From the NCBI GenBank assembly GCA_032716605.1, contig CM064518.1, forward strand, positions 41,254,288 to 41,318,287: DNA of 64,000 nt, in the 5' to 3' direction. The notes beneath the pieces were generated by a model. The model was given only the letters and a program-made list of their open reading frames with translations, was not told the origin of the DNA and ran no database searches. This DNA comes from Paralithodes platypus (lineage: Eukaryota; Arthropoda; Malacostraca; Decapoda; Lithodidae). Position 1 is the first letter of the stretch. Every line of letters begins with the position of its first letter. Below are positions 25,901-40,900 of the stretch, one piece after another. Made by a program: the position numbers and the translations under genes.

Positions 25901-28900
25901 GTACAGCGCTTCTTCCCATGGTGTACCCAGCAGCAGCAGCGGCAGATGCTACACTGAACACAACATGGCTTTAGGCCACTGCACTCCACAAACACTCTTC
26001 TCACAGACCTTACACAAAGAGCTTTCGACGGCATCAACTCAGCTAGACCACCACACAGATCACTATTAGCCACACTCGACATTAGTAAAGCCTTCGATGC
26101 CATCCCCCGCCACAACCTAACAAACAAAATCTACAACACAAACATGCACAACAACACAAAAAAGTGGCTGGCCAACTTCCTAGCAGGCAGATGTGCACAC
26201 GTATCTTTTGCCGGTCAGTCATCTAAAATCAGAAACTTTCCAAACGGAGTCCCACAAGGATCCGTCCTATTGCCCGCACTCTTCAATCTGTACATGCACG
26301 ATATAACTACACCCAATACGCCCCAAATAAACTTAGCCTCCTATGCAGATGACATAACACTCACATGCACACACCATGACCCAAAAAGAGCAACAGATCT
26401 CCTTCAACCCTATCTCAACACACTACATGGCTGGTGCACTACAAACAGACTTAATCTAGCCCCAGCCAAATCCACCACAACCCTGCTCACAAGTTGGACA
26501 GGAGAACACGAATACATCCCTCAACTCACCATAAACAACACACCCCTAACACATACACACACACCCAAAATCCTAGGAGTAACATATGATACTCATATGA
26601 CATTCAAACAGCACACCACAAACATTAAAAAGAAACTGACACCCAGACTTAATGCCCTCAGGTCACTTGCTCACACAAAATTTGGACACAACAAAGAAAC
26701 TACCACCACAGTATATAAACAATACATAAGATCAGTGATGGAATACGCAAGCCCAGCCTGGGCATCTAACCTAGCTGAAACACATCATAAGACCTTACAG
26801 ACTCTATTCAAAACAAAGCCCTGAAGATCATTACAGGCTGCACAGCTACTTCACCCACAGATCACCTACATCAAGAAACCAAAATCCTCAAAGTCAAAGA
26901 CCATCTGGACATGAGAGGCACTCAATTCCTGGCAGCAGCCTCCACGAACCAAGACCACCCACTAAACTACATGGCAACACACCCACAGACACCAAGAAAT
27001 ATCAAAACAACACCCAGCACACGGTATCACACACAATTATTGTCCTCTCTCCCTCCCTGCCCACCCCGAACAAACTTCCAAAAGCACATCCATACTCATA
27101 TCTCTCACCGATCCATCCACTCACTCACAAACAACACGCAGCTGCATGCACGACCTCCCGAAATCCATCCTTCCGAATCCTCCCTTCCTCGCGAGGACAG
27201 AGTCCACCTGGCCAGGCTGAGATGCGGACACCATCCAGCTCTCCTGAGCTATCAGAAGAGACTGGATGACTCCGTTGCCGACGCCTGCCCGGGATGTAAC
27301 ACAGCACCCCATACCATTAAACACATCATAGAAGACTGCATTTCACACAACCACTTACGCCAACAACACAATCTACACTCAATGAGAGCTCTGTGGGAAA
27401 GCCCGATCGTGGCCATGGCCTTTCTCAGGGACTCAGGGCTGTTCGGCCAGGCAGCTTAGAGAACAACAACAACAACACTGAATTGAAATCGCGGCCACCC
27501 ATTTTCTACACTGCACATGGTCCTACATAACTTTTTTCTACCTTTCAAAGCCCTAAACTACTGTGTAAAAACCTTGTTTTTGTTAATACTGTATAAACTC
27601 TTCATTCTTTATTTGCCATGCCCTCTCTCCATCTTCTGAACTTGGCCTCGGCATCCCACACACTATCTGCGATGAGTACTAGGTCAGCTACATATTATTA
27701 TGTTCCTTCCAACAACCAACCATACTCCTAAAATTGATTAATGAAATTTACAAACACATGTGGCAGTCCGTGGATTCGAACCCATGATGCTCACACCGAA
27801 AATCAACACCTTATACATCGCACCACGAAGACAGTTAAAGGTTGGTGGACACTGCCTACGATTTATTATGCAACTTCGAATCCTGCATATCAATCTAAGC
27901 ATGTACACACATCCCTAGCAGATCCCAGGGGAGCCCAGCTCTAAAATCTCCAGATAGTGCTTCCAGAACCATAACAAAGAGAGGGCTTAACATAGAGCCG
28001 TGGTGAACTCCAACGCAAACTGTAAACTCCACACTGAGTACACCTTTCATCCACACTTCCATTCGCGAGTCCTCGTACATCTTCATTATCAAACGCACCA
28101 GCTACTCCTCTACGCCAAATGATCTCATAGCCCACTGCGCAACATCTCTGGGCCTCCTATCAAAGGCCTTCTCCAGGTATACAAACACAAGGTACAGATC
28201 CCTCTCTTTAAGTAAATATATTTCCTGCAGCTGCCTGACTATAAATATGCCATCGTTTGTACCACGTCCTGGCGTGAAACCGAACTGCATATCATCGATA
28301 TAAATGCTTTCCATGATCAAACTTTCAAATACTTTCATGACTTGGTCAAGCATTTTCAAGCCCCTATAATTTTCCATGTCTAACAAATCCCCATTGCCCT
28401 ATAAATATGCTTACTATTACACATTTCTGCCATTCATATGGGATTCTCTCCTCTCTAATGGTGAAATATATTATCTCGGATACCAATCTCTCTCCTACGT
28501 CACTTGAGGCTTCTATCATCTTAGCGACAATGTCAGAGCACCCTGCATACACATGAATAAGAGTAAAATTAATATAATCCCATTTCGAATAAATGAAATA
28601 TACACCATAAATAACAATGAATAAACACATTAACTCCTTCAGACATATTATGTTCCAGTAAGTCTACGGAGGCGGGAGCCCGGTATCATTGTCACTGCAC
28701 CACACAACTGTCAAAACCACACTGCTGACCGTTAGAATTGTCGGAGAAACCTGGGGTTGCCACCAACCGACAGATCTTCATCTAACTTACCGGACTTACT
28801 GAGCTCCATATGACGCTAGGGCGTCATATAACTTATTCTAGAATTATGAAGATAAGTCCATATGACGCGGTAGCGTCATACAGAGTTTTTGGTTCACCCT

Positions 28901-31900
28901 GTCATATGACGCGGTAGCGTCATATAAGTCTGAAAGAGTTAATAAGGATATGATTCAAATGAGTTATAAGTCAGGTTCTATCATGAATAACAAGCCACCC
29001 ACCATTCTTTCTGTGGAACATGGTGGAGTCGTTATAAGCGTAGGGTGACTTGACTGACTGAGAATTCAGGTCGGTGTTGGAATTATAGTTACTGGGTGTA
29101 CTGGAGGATGCCCCCCGCCCACCACCCCCTTCCGGTACCCCTTCCCCACGGCTGTAGGGGGAACTAGAGGTCTTGCAGGTTGACCGGGAAGTGGTACTAG
29201 CGGTAGAGATCCCAATGTTGCGACGTAGGATGTTGAAGTCGTCGTTGTATGTTAGAGCCGAGCGCTGTGGAAGGTAGAGGTTAAAAGAATTATACACAAG
29301 TTGAATGCTATAATTATTAAGACTACTTAAGATCTATAATTCATGATGTACCGGTAACTGCTTTGGAGAATATTTGAAATACAATTGCACAACTATCCTC
29401 TTTGACATCTTACTTAATCATTAGAACCCTTGCTGAAAGGACCACCATGGTACAATTACCTTTAAGCGAAAGTAATATGTAACATGCAAAACACTAATCA
29501 CTGATGTAAGGCATAGTTTTCCCAATTTCAATAAAATACCAACACAAATGCACAGTCACAAAGCACAACTAAACAAAAACTACAGAAGTGAAACTGACCG
29601 AAACAACAGATGTCCTGGTAACACTGATGGTCTCCTGGTATGGCACCTTCTTGCCGGTACAAGTAAGGAACATGAAGTATAGTGAGTCCCGCACCCGACT
29701 GTTGAGCAGGCAGTATCCCACCAGGATGAAGATGGACGTTAGGAGGGAGAAGACTGAGAAGAAATAGTGCAGGATTTCCAGGTCCTCCGACACTGACAGT
29801 ACTGCCAGCACCCACGTTGCTCCCAATAGAGGTAGGAACAGGATACCCAGCCACAGTAATGTCCTGTAGGGGAAAGTGCAAGGAGCATTGTTATATTAAA
29901 ATTCCAAATATTTTATAGTAAGAAAATTACTATTAAAACTATTGAACACAAGTCATGTTCACTCAGTATAGCAACCTCCCAAATTCCAAGAAGACAGGCA
30001 CAATCACTGGGAATACTGTACCTTGAGATATATGAATGCCCTTCATGGGCATGATATTTAGAACACCTCCAGCCCAGGTTAAGGGATATTAATTTTGTAA
30101 AAGCACCTAAAAAAACAACAACTTAAAGTTATGCAGCACAACACATACAAAAAGAATCTTCATATTTTTGTTGTTGTACACTCACCTCAAGTTTCCGAAT
30201 CCTTCCACGTGTCCCTTGAGCGTGAGTGAAGCCCTGATGGCCATGACATAGACCAGCAGTATGACCACCACTATGACACACACGGGTCCCACTAACGCCC
30301 ACACTACTGACTCATAGATCGACAACCAGCAGCTGTAAATCACAAATAATATCAGTCTTAACAATTCTCACACACTCATTGGCTAATTCATATATTGATG
30401 CAGTACAATTCAAATTTCATAATATTAATATATAACAGTTAACAAGGAGACTACTGTAATTACTGTAATGTTAATTACAGTAACTGGTGGTACACTCATT
30501 ATTGAGATAACTATATACAGTATAACCATAATTATATGGTATGTATGTATGTATACGGTAGCATATATAATATTTTACTGAAAAAGTTAAAATTAAAGAA
30601 TATTCCAAATTTATTTCAAGACGTTTATTAGCCCAATGAATAGATATTACCTACCAATTAAATAATATGTTTCTTAACATATGAAGAAAGGACACCACCT
30701 CTCTTTTAAGTTAAATTGGCTAACAAATTTATTACGAGTAAGGAAAACATTCTCGTATTAAACAAGAAAGGAAAGATTAATCCCAAGAGACTCACAAGAG
30801 GTAGTTCCCGTACTGGTCGGCTCTGACGCCCACAGAGAGGCCCACGATGATGGCCGGGAGACCGTAGCCACAGGAGTAGTAGAAGCGCATCTGGCCATGG
30901 TTGACGTCTCTCATCTCTGTCAGCATGCGGTATAGATGCAATCCCTCGATCAGCAGCCAGGTGAACACACACAGCCAGAAGTAGTGCAACCCTATGGCCA
31001 CCAGCTTACAAGGGAACTGGGGAGACAGGCAAAGCTGAGTTAGATGATGATAAAGTAGTAATTCTGCTAGAATTAGGTGTGGCTGGGGGAAGTTCAGAGA
31101 ACTGCTGCCAATCCTGACCATGAAAAGAATGCCTCTCCCTCTGAAGGGAAAGGTGTATGCCTGATGTGTTAGAAGTGCAATGACGTATACCTCAGAAACA
31201 TGGGCCGTTAAAGTAGAGGATGTCAACAGAATGGAACGTAATGAGATGAGAACGGTGAGATGGATGTGTGGGGCCAGGCTACAGGATAGAATAACAAATG
31301 TTGAGCTGAGGAGACGTTTAGGTATAAAGAGTATTAGCGAGGTGATGCGTACAAGTAGACTGGGATGGTATGGACATGTGGAGAGAATGGATGAACAAAA
31401 TTGGGTGAAAAAATGCAGGTCTGTGATTGTGGAGGGAGCTGCACCAAGGGGTGGACCGAGGAAGACCTGGGATCGGACTATACGTGCCAATCTCAAATCC
31501 AAGAACTTGACAAGTGAAGCAGCGGGCGTGGAACGCCGCCATTAGGACAAGAGACTGAAACTGCATGTATGTGTGGAACACTCAGTCTTAAAATGATATG
31601 TATGTACAGTATGTATGTAATGAGTTGCAGTTGGGATGTGTGTACATGCTTAGATTGATATGCAGGATTCGAAGTTGCATAATAAATCGTAGGCAGTGTC
31701 CACCAACCTTTAACTGTCTTCGTGGTGCGATGTATAAGGTGTTGATTTTCGGTGTGAGCATCCTGGGTTCGAGTCCACGGACTGCCACATGTGTTTGTAA
31801 ATTTCATTAATCGATTTTAGGAGTATTGTTGGTTGTTGGAAGGAACATAATAATTAAAGGTAAAAATAGAAACATAATACTGTATGCTAAAATAGAATCC

Positions 31901-34900
31901 CTATTCTTCCAAATTAAATAGGAATACAGTAGTAGTAACTTTACCCAACATTGCTACATGAATAAGAAAATGGAAATTAACTCATTTCCATAAACAAGTT
32001 GTTTTTAGATTGTGTACTCCCAGAAATGAAAGATTATGTCAGTGTGCAAAAAAAATTCTATACACATATGCCTTTTTTTTGCAGCATTAACCCCTAAATG
32101 TCAGGCAGTTTAATGCTTTTCAAGATTTTATACCAAGTTATCCGTTTAAAAGAAATGAATAAGGAAAAATACCAAGTAGTGCATAGTATGATGAAGTATG
32201 CTATATCTATAATACTACAAACAGAAACCAAAAATTCTATTGTAGCTTCCTTCATCTGCCCATGGCAATTGAGTTGAATACCGGTACTACAAAAAACACA
32301 GATTCGCATATTCAACGCATCGCCACGGGAAGTAGCAGAATCCAGAAGAGGAATTTTTGACAAGAAATCAAATTACTGATACTATGGTGTATCATACACA
32401 ACATAGTTTTCTATCCATTCTTTTCCTTTAGAGAGAACAACGGGTTAAACATGACAAAAAATATAGAAATACCATATGTAATAATGTAACCTTTTTCTGC
32501 ATCTAAAATAAATTATATGATGAAAAATAGTATCAATATTTCAAATAGAGGGGTTTTCTTAAATGCAGTCCTATTAGCGGCAAAAGTGAAAGAACTTTGT
32601 AGTGGTTGCAGATTTCAAAAGGGTGTGTGAAAAGAGGTCAATGTACGGAAATGTAAGGTAGTGCTGTTTGAGAGAAGAATGCATGGCATCATAGATTTAT
32701 TATTATTTTTTTTTTTAACATTAGGCGTTTGTCACGAATCGCAAGGTCAAGTTGCCTGGGCTTGACATCTACCAATAACATTTTGACAGTGAGTGCTCGA
32801 TCTGCCGACCCTTTGATCAACAACCGACACTCTACTGACTATGCCAGTAGAATCAAGAAAAAATCAAGAAAGAACACAAGAAAAATTGTAAAACTAATCT
32901 GAGATATTAAGAATTGGAAGAAATTGAAAGTTTCAAGTATTTGAGAGTTTTATCTATCTATCCATCTATTGCCTGACGCCGTGATCCCCGAAGGGGTGGC
33001 CACGAACGAACCGCCCCCATGCACCTCTGTCCCCAGTCAGTCGACGCCCCTCCCCCCAACCAGCACCGCCCTCGTTCATATACTTCCTCACTCCATCCTT
33101 CCACCTCTCCTTCGGTCTACCTCTCCCTCTCTGTCCCTCCACCTCGCTCTCGTACACCCTCTTAGTCATTCTCTCGCTTTCCATACGTTCCATATAGCCG
33201 AACCATCTCAAGTTGTTCCTTTTCACACTTTCCAGCAAATCTACCTCCACACGACACCTCCTTCTTGTACTGTCAAAACATGGACAAATGGAGAGTGAGA
33301 TAAAAAGAGAGAAAAATGCAAGGAAGAACGGTACCGTAATTAGAGAACTTGATTGCATCCTTAAAGGAAGCATGGTCTGTCAAGAAATGAAAAAGTCACT
33401 GAGGAACAGTGTGCTGTTCCCAACACCTTCCATACAAGAGTGTTGGGAGCAGCACACTTGCTGTCCATGTCTCACTTGTCTTCAAGTGAGATATGGATAG
33501 CAAGTGACGAGAACCTCTCCAAACTGAGAGCTGTGGAGATTAACTATATCAGAATGGGAGCTGCTGTGAATAGGCTATATGAAGGTGTATGAGTCTTTTG
33601 GAATGGAAGAACATGCTTTGGACATTTAGTGTCGAGTGGTTGATTGGATAAAGAGAAGTAGGCTACTTTGAGGTCGTACGGTCATGTTTAGAAAATGGAT
33701 GGGGACAGAATGCCAAGAAAGATACATGGGAGTCGGGTGAGTGGATCAACTAGTAGTGGAAGATCACCTATGGTATGGGAGAAAAAAAAAAAAAAAATAT
33801 ATCACCAGTAAGGAAAAACTTTCACGTAGTGGAAGGGGCATTGTGGCACGGGCAAAGGAAGCATGTTTTGAAATAGTAACCTGGAGGGGCAGGTTTTACA
33901 TTATAACAGCCATTCTTTAGCAGGGGTTTCCAAGGAGGAAACAAGGCGTCAGAGATGACGATGAACATGATAATGAATGCAGTTGGGAAAAAAGAAGACA
34001 ATGAGAAATACCCACCTCCTGTTGAACAAGGAAGTGTCTGATCTTGAGTGCAGTGAGGAAGAGGAGCTGTACGAGGAAGAGGCAGGCGGTGAGGTTCTTG
34101 TGGATGGTGTTTGAGTTGGTCTGAGCACCCCGCAGTAGGCAAAATGCTATGAACGCCACCAGCAGCAGCACCAAGCTCAGGATCAGCCCTGTATAAGTCG
34201 TCACATCCTCGGCAATCGATGGCTCAGCCAGGAACTGCTTAGATGATTATTGTTTTTGTTATTATTGATAATAGTAAACATAATAATAATAATAAACCTT
34301 AATTGTTACCAATACTTTAGAATTATTAAGTATTAACAAGTAACATGCATATACTACGTACCATACTATGAAATAAATATACATTAACCCTCTGCATTCG
34401 ACGAGTTTGAACATTCCCACCTTCCAGGATTTGGCTAAATTGTCTTATTTTCATGATTTTGGCGCACATACAACTACACAAAAAAATGGCCTAATCTAGG
34501 AGGCAGCCTGCAAATAGTGAAGACTAGAACATTCTAAACCAAGTGGTTCCATTTTGATAGTGAAAATAAATGGGTCAGTTATGGCCGCTCGAGCCTGAAT
34601 CTCTGTAAATGCTTGAGTTTCAGCACTGTAGGACATACATATGTTCACAATTAAATGGCCTAACCTAGGTTATATTTATATCAGAGGCAGTACTCGCTGT
34701 TATCTTGCGAATGAAGACATCGAGTGGTTCTCGTTTAAGGTGGAAAATACTATTGTTTGTTTGGTCTCTTATCCTAAACTTGTCTGATTGCGCGGCCGTC
34801 TCACCGGGGCCTATGGTTACAGCATGTTTACACTCAGTCAACTATTGATTATTGATTATGTATTATGATTGACTTTATTGATTATTGATTTATTTCACTA

Positions 34901-37900
34901 TTGTAACCATTCTTAAGTCACTGACCATTGCTTTCATGCATCGATTCGGACTACTGTACTTAAAATCATTGACTGCTTGGTTTGGGCTGTGACGAAAGCA
35001 TGAGTCAGCTGACTGACTGACTGTATGTGCTTGTTGTTGTGCATTTTGCGGACCACCCACCAACACAACAAAATAAATTCTTGTGCCATTTGCTTTCACG
35101 AAAGCCATCCGGGCCCAACGGTGCAAACTCGATAATGCCTGCACGAAGCCCATCCGGGCTGCGAGGGTGAAACAGATCGTCTTTTGTGAACTATCAGCAA
35201 ACAGTGTACAGTATAGTACAGTTTGTGTGTACCATTTTTGTTGTTGCAGTTGGGTGATCATATTTTTGCAGCGTAAATTTAATACATAACATGAATTCAT
35301 CCACGGTATTACTATTATAAGGTGCCTTTTAGGAGAGTATAACTCTCAAAAGGCTCAGTCTGTATTTTATGTTGTATGTTAATCTGACTTATATCCATTT
35401 TTAAGACTAAATATATTTTTCATATTAAATTTCAATATAGTCAATATATCTTTTGATTTATATGTGAAACATTTTCTCCATCTAATAGTAAAATGCTAGT
35501 TAATATATTTGGGCAAATGTTTATTTATCTAAATGCTACATTCCTGTGTACCAACCTCTGCCTCTGCATCATTGAGAATAACAGCAAAACTTGAGAGATG
35601 GCTGCAGGTGCAGTTGATGAAGGTATCATTGATGAACTGTCCAAAGCCCGGCTCTGGCTCGCTGGTCTCACATCCCTCACGAGTCCACAAACCATCAGTA
35701 CTGTAAATACATTATAGACATCAATATTTTATGCTCTTCACATAAATATGTATTGTATTGTAAACGATTTAACTTTGAACAATATTTACAAAGCTTATAC
35801 TGTACTTTATTGTTGTAGAATATTATAATATTAATGATATTTTTTTATTCTCATTTAAAAATTAATAATATAGCATACCAACTTCAAAGGAATTTGTTCA
35901 CTATCGGTAATTAAAAAATAATGTAAAAATCAAACAACTTTTAAAATTAGGAGGCTTAAACTGAAGAGTACTTGTAGTATCCTGACCTGTCTGGTGGTGT
36001 GACCCATGTGACACACTGAGGGTTGGCACGGCGTCCTACATGACTAAGCCTGAACCTGAGCCGAACATGGACCTCCAGCTGTGAGGTGAGGAGGCCGGAG
36101 TGAGAGGTGTGGACGGCTAGGGTGAGAACGGGTGAGCGAACTGCCAGGCCTACACCCCAACGCTGCTCCACGTCGCTGTGGTATGCCTCCGGCAGCAGTT
36201 CACCCAAGGAACGCAGCAGCACGTAACTCACCACTGCTCGGGTCTGGCCTAGGACTCCGGAGGATGAAGTCTCATCTGTAACATGAAGTGATGATTAATA
36301 AATGATTAATATAATTTTTAAGCTGGTAAACCAGTGACTGTAGCACCATTTTGATCATCACAACAAAGATCTATGGTAACTGAAATTTTCAGAGGTTATG
36401 CAGATATGATTAGATATGTCAATCCAAGGTTTTGTTTCTTCAACTTACACTATTTACTAAGACTATATAAGGATTAGGTAAAAATATCAGCCCTATCATA
36501 GTATTGGAATTGTTGCATATAAACAAGACAATGAATTATGTAATTGCACATACTGTACTGTATAGTCTATAGTTTAACATACTGTATATAATTAAAAGTT
36601 TTCAATATATTGCAATATATACAGTATATCTATAAGTGAACCAATGATGTAGAAAACTAACCATGCCTGACATCTGGGATGGCCAGCAGCGAGAGAGGAA
36701 TGCGGACATTGGTACTGTGCGCCCACACCTGCTGGTTCCTCAGGTAGTTGTTGTACTTGGGGATGATGACAGAGGCAGTGTGGTCTCCGGGGTACGACTT
36801 GTCCACTAGGGAGGAGGTCTCGGGGATCACCACATGGTCCACACGGTCGTCATGGCCCACCACAAAACCAGACTGACTATACCCATAGAGCTCCTCTGCT
36901 GACACTGTGTCCATTCCAAATACTGTAAGGGCAAACAATGAGCTTGTATTAGCACAGGACAAGTAGCTATCAACTAGTTTATGGGTTACTTTTCCTCTTA
37001 CTTCAATTTTCTTATAATACATTTTAACACTTTCCCATTTTTTGGACGCTAATGTCGCGACCAAGGTAAGAATGCACAAACGATCTTTGGACGCAACATT
37101 TGCGTCCAATAAAAATACAAAGTGCCTTATATTATTAAAATGGCAAGCTAAATATCATAATTGTACTGTATATATAATATTCTTTACACATACCATTGTA
37201 AGTAAAAAATAATATCAATATAGATATACATATTGATGATGCTCTACCATTGACAGTTGGCAAAAATAATGGGTAATTTGTGAATTGAGGGCCCAAGAAC
37301 GGTAGAGTGTTAAAATAGTACCGGTATATAGAGTAGCTACTGTATAAATTTAACAATTTCTTCAGAATTCTGCAACTAATTTAGAAAGAAGTTTGACTAA
37401 CTTGGGGTTTGGATAAAGGCTACCTTTAGAAAATTCTGCTCATATATAACAATCACTTGCTATGGTATGATTATAACTACAGTACCGGTAATTACAGAGA
37501 GCAAGTGGTAGGTTGTCACAAAATTTTAATTAATTAAAATGTAAAACTTGCAAACCAAAACTGGGACAAAGACAATATAAAGTCAAAACAACTTATCAAA
37601 ATCGCTATGTGGAAACAACGCTTACTAAAATAAAATATATGAAATAAAAGAACACAATCCACCACATAGGGTGTACATGAGTACAAGTACATGACACGCA
37701 TACATTACCTTGCCAAACAAGACTTAACCTGAAGTTAGTAAGGAGACTTTAAAATTAGTCAAGTACATACCAACATGCTTGGTGGGGACCTCGAACGGCG
37801 TGGTATAGGTGTCGCCCTGACTGGTAGCAAGGGTGGCCACATAGTTGTCTATCTTGGTGAGCAGAGAGTTGGCCCCGAACCCTTCAACACTGTTGATCCG

Positions 37901-40900
37901 TTGCCAGTGAGGGCCGTAGTCTGGCTGCAGGATCACTGATGCAGACTCTACCAGGTTCTAGTATGTCAGAGAGAGATAGTCAGTAATATGTGTAAAGATC
38001 TTCTATCCTCTATCTTTGCCAGATGCTTTGATCCCCAAGGGGGTGGCCACAAATTAATCAACTCCATATCCTAAGGCAGCTTGTTCAATTCTCTAGCTTG
38101 TTTTCAGGGAGGTTTGCTAACCCAACCGCCCCTATAATTTTATAAAGATTCTCACTACAGTACGGTATAGCAAAATCAAGGATATGATCAAAACAATATC
38201 AAATTTGTCATCAACATAATACAAAATTATGTAAACAATATTACAGGGTTAAGTAGCACCCCGTTCTTAACATTAATAATTAATTACAAACTTTAATGCA
38301 CTTGATAAACTAATGAAAGCATATGGTCCTCCCTCTCATATACATAACAAAACTAGGCTGTTGGGTGAATGATGAAGTAATATGGTTCTCATGAAAATTT
38401 TATCAGTCTTTGCCAAAATTATATCTAAGCATTTAGTAGAAAAATATTATTCAATATTAGCAATCATTTTTATGTTTAGATTGCACATATTACAACGCTG
38501 ACCTGGATATAGTGTCGCTCCTGCCGATGTGTGAGGTTAAGACCCTTCTGGTGGGTCTCATACTCCAGTAGAAGGATGAGGAGACGAGAGGCGATGAGCA
38601 CGTCCGACCCCCACATGGCCGGCGTTACAGAGCAGGCATAGTTCAGATCCTCAGAGATTTTCTTAGCCAGGTACGTGGTCACTTCAAGGTCTTCACTTTC
38701 AAGGCTCTCCAGCTGTGCAATAATATACAGTATGTGTGTAGCCTAATGTTATTTCTGTCAGATACATTTTTTTTTCAATGAAGCATGATATCCAAATTTT
38801 ATGATATTATTTTAGGTTGAATAGTTGAATCTGCTATTAAATCTACCATGTTGAGAACTGGCACTTAATACAATAAAAACCTATTTCTTTTACAATTATG
38901 AATTTTAAATATAAGGACAGCATGGTACAGTATAGTGTAGCTTTGTCAATGCTTAAAACTGTTACCAGTATTCTTAAAATATGAGATGCAGTCAGTAAAA
39001 TTATATTAGTACAGTAGGCTACTCTTACAAAACTCATTAATTTGTGTTCACAAAAATTATAGCAAGCTTCTCATTAAAATAAAATAGAATTTATCATCAA
39101 ACTAACTTACCAAATCTCGTAGTTCAATAAAAGTGTCTGATACACAGTTAAACATGTCAGGCGGCCCCCAGCCAACCTCCTTGTGACAGGCCCGAGATGC
39201 CTGGCCCTGTGCACCATATGGGCATTCCTGTAGGGCGGTGCCATCGAACTGTATTTGCTTCCACCATATCATATCCGCAAAGTTCTGGGGACATCCATCA
39301 TACACAACTGAAAATAGAATGAATACATACATAATCTCCTCACATAAATTTCTGATAAATATTATAATACAGGTACAGTATACTAAAAGCATCATTTTGA
39401 ACTTTGGTATTGCAACAATGATTAAAATCACCATATTAATTCTCATAAACTAAACAATGAACACACTTCTACAACCCACAATCACTTCTACTTACTCTCA
39501 CAGCCCATGATAGTGACTTGTGCGAAGGCGTTGGCACACTGGTCACAGCGGCGGCCAATGACCCCTGGGCGGCACCGACATTGGCCACTCACTGGGTCAC
39601 ATGAACCACCGAATGACCCGATCAGGTAGCAGTCACAGTCGTAGCACGCGTCAGAGTCCTCAGGCTGGTAATGGTTCTCCTGAGGTTGGCAAGGAAAGTA
39701 CAAAATTGGTTTATAATAGTTTATACTTTAAAGCAAACATTTTGTCTCATTTATGTCTCTTTCATATGAGTATGTGTAAGCTTAGTGGTCACTGAATATA
39801 ACTACAGTATCAAAAAATAATTGATCACATCATATGCTAATGGGCAACAATGCAAAAATCAAGAGAGTTTTTTAGTTATTTGAAAAAGGAGAAAAACAAA
39901 TATAAATAGTTTCTAACTACTGTACTGTACAGTATAATTCCTCTCTTTTGAATGCTGAGGACCTGGAAACTCTAGGGCTGCAGATTCGGTATCCAGTCTG
40001 AACATTTGGACATGTCCAAAAGACTGAAGCAAAAATCTGTAATAGTGTACAGGTAAATACTGGTATATGAACAATGGTACAGTATTCAAACGACAGAAGC
40101 AATAATCCATGAGACAGTAAAATGTATGATCAATGGTGCAACATTTAGTTCAGGTATTTCTCTCAGAATTTTGTCCGAAAGACAGTTAAATACCGGTTTT
40201 CAGAGAAAAGTGTTTCACACTTCCTTAATTTGTTTGAAAGAGAGGGTATTTACTGAACTTTCAGAATACTTGGCCTCTACAGTGGAACACATTCTATCCA
40301 TTTCTCCTTTCTCAGAAATCTCCATCTTAGGAGATTTCAACGTTCACCACCGCCATTGGCTCTCCTCTCACACTACTGATCCACCTGGTGAACAAGCCTA
40401 CGTCTTTTCTATCCTAAATGACCTAGAGCAGTTAGTTCAGCAACCCACCCGTATCCCGGATCGCATCGGAGATCGGCCCAACATTCTTGACCTGTTTCTA
40501 ACTTCTAACCCTTCTTCTTATACTGTCGATCTTTTCTCTCCTTTGGGCTCCTCCGACCATAAACTTATCTCTGTCACCTGTCCTATCTCTCCAGTACAGC
40601 CACCCGATCCTCCTAGCCGGCGGCGCTTGTGGCACTTTGGCGCTGCCGACTGGGAGGCTCTTCGGCAGTACTTCTTTGATTTCCCATGGAATGATTTCTG
40701 CTTCCATGGCCGAGGACCCTCGGAGAGTGCTGAACGCATTACCGAGGTAATCCTATCGGGCATGGAAGCATACATTCCATTCTCTTTCTCTCAGACTAAT
40801 GCTAAAAAATCTTGGTTTACTCACGCCTGTTCTACTGCTGTCCGCAATAAGGAGGAAGCATTCAAACGGTACCGACGCCTTAAAACTCAAGACTCTCATT

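Noticed and set aside
30792..31502. 236-codon minus frame joining RT-like sequence to TM3-TM4
   Set aside because: The upstream part is the antisense of a plus-strand LINE 3 in the intron; it is fused to exon 23 only by chance read-through of the acceptor. Exon 23 begins at 31016 by homology and phase.
40126..40200. The start codon of the 878-codon LINE frame as a true protein start
   Set aside because: The endonuclease domain is already truncated here and the first codons have no family match, so the frame simply enters from host sequence.
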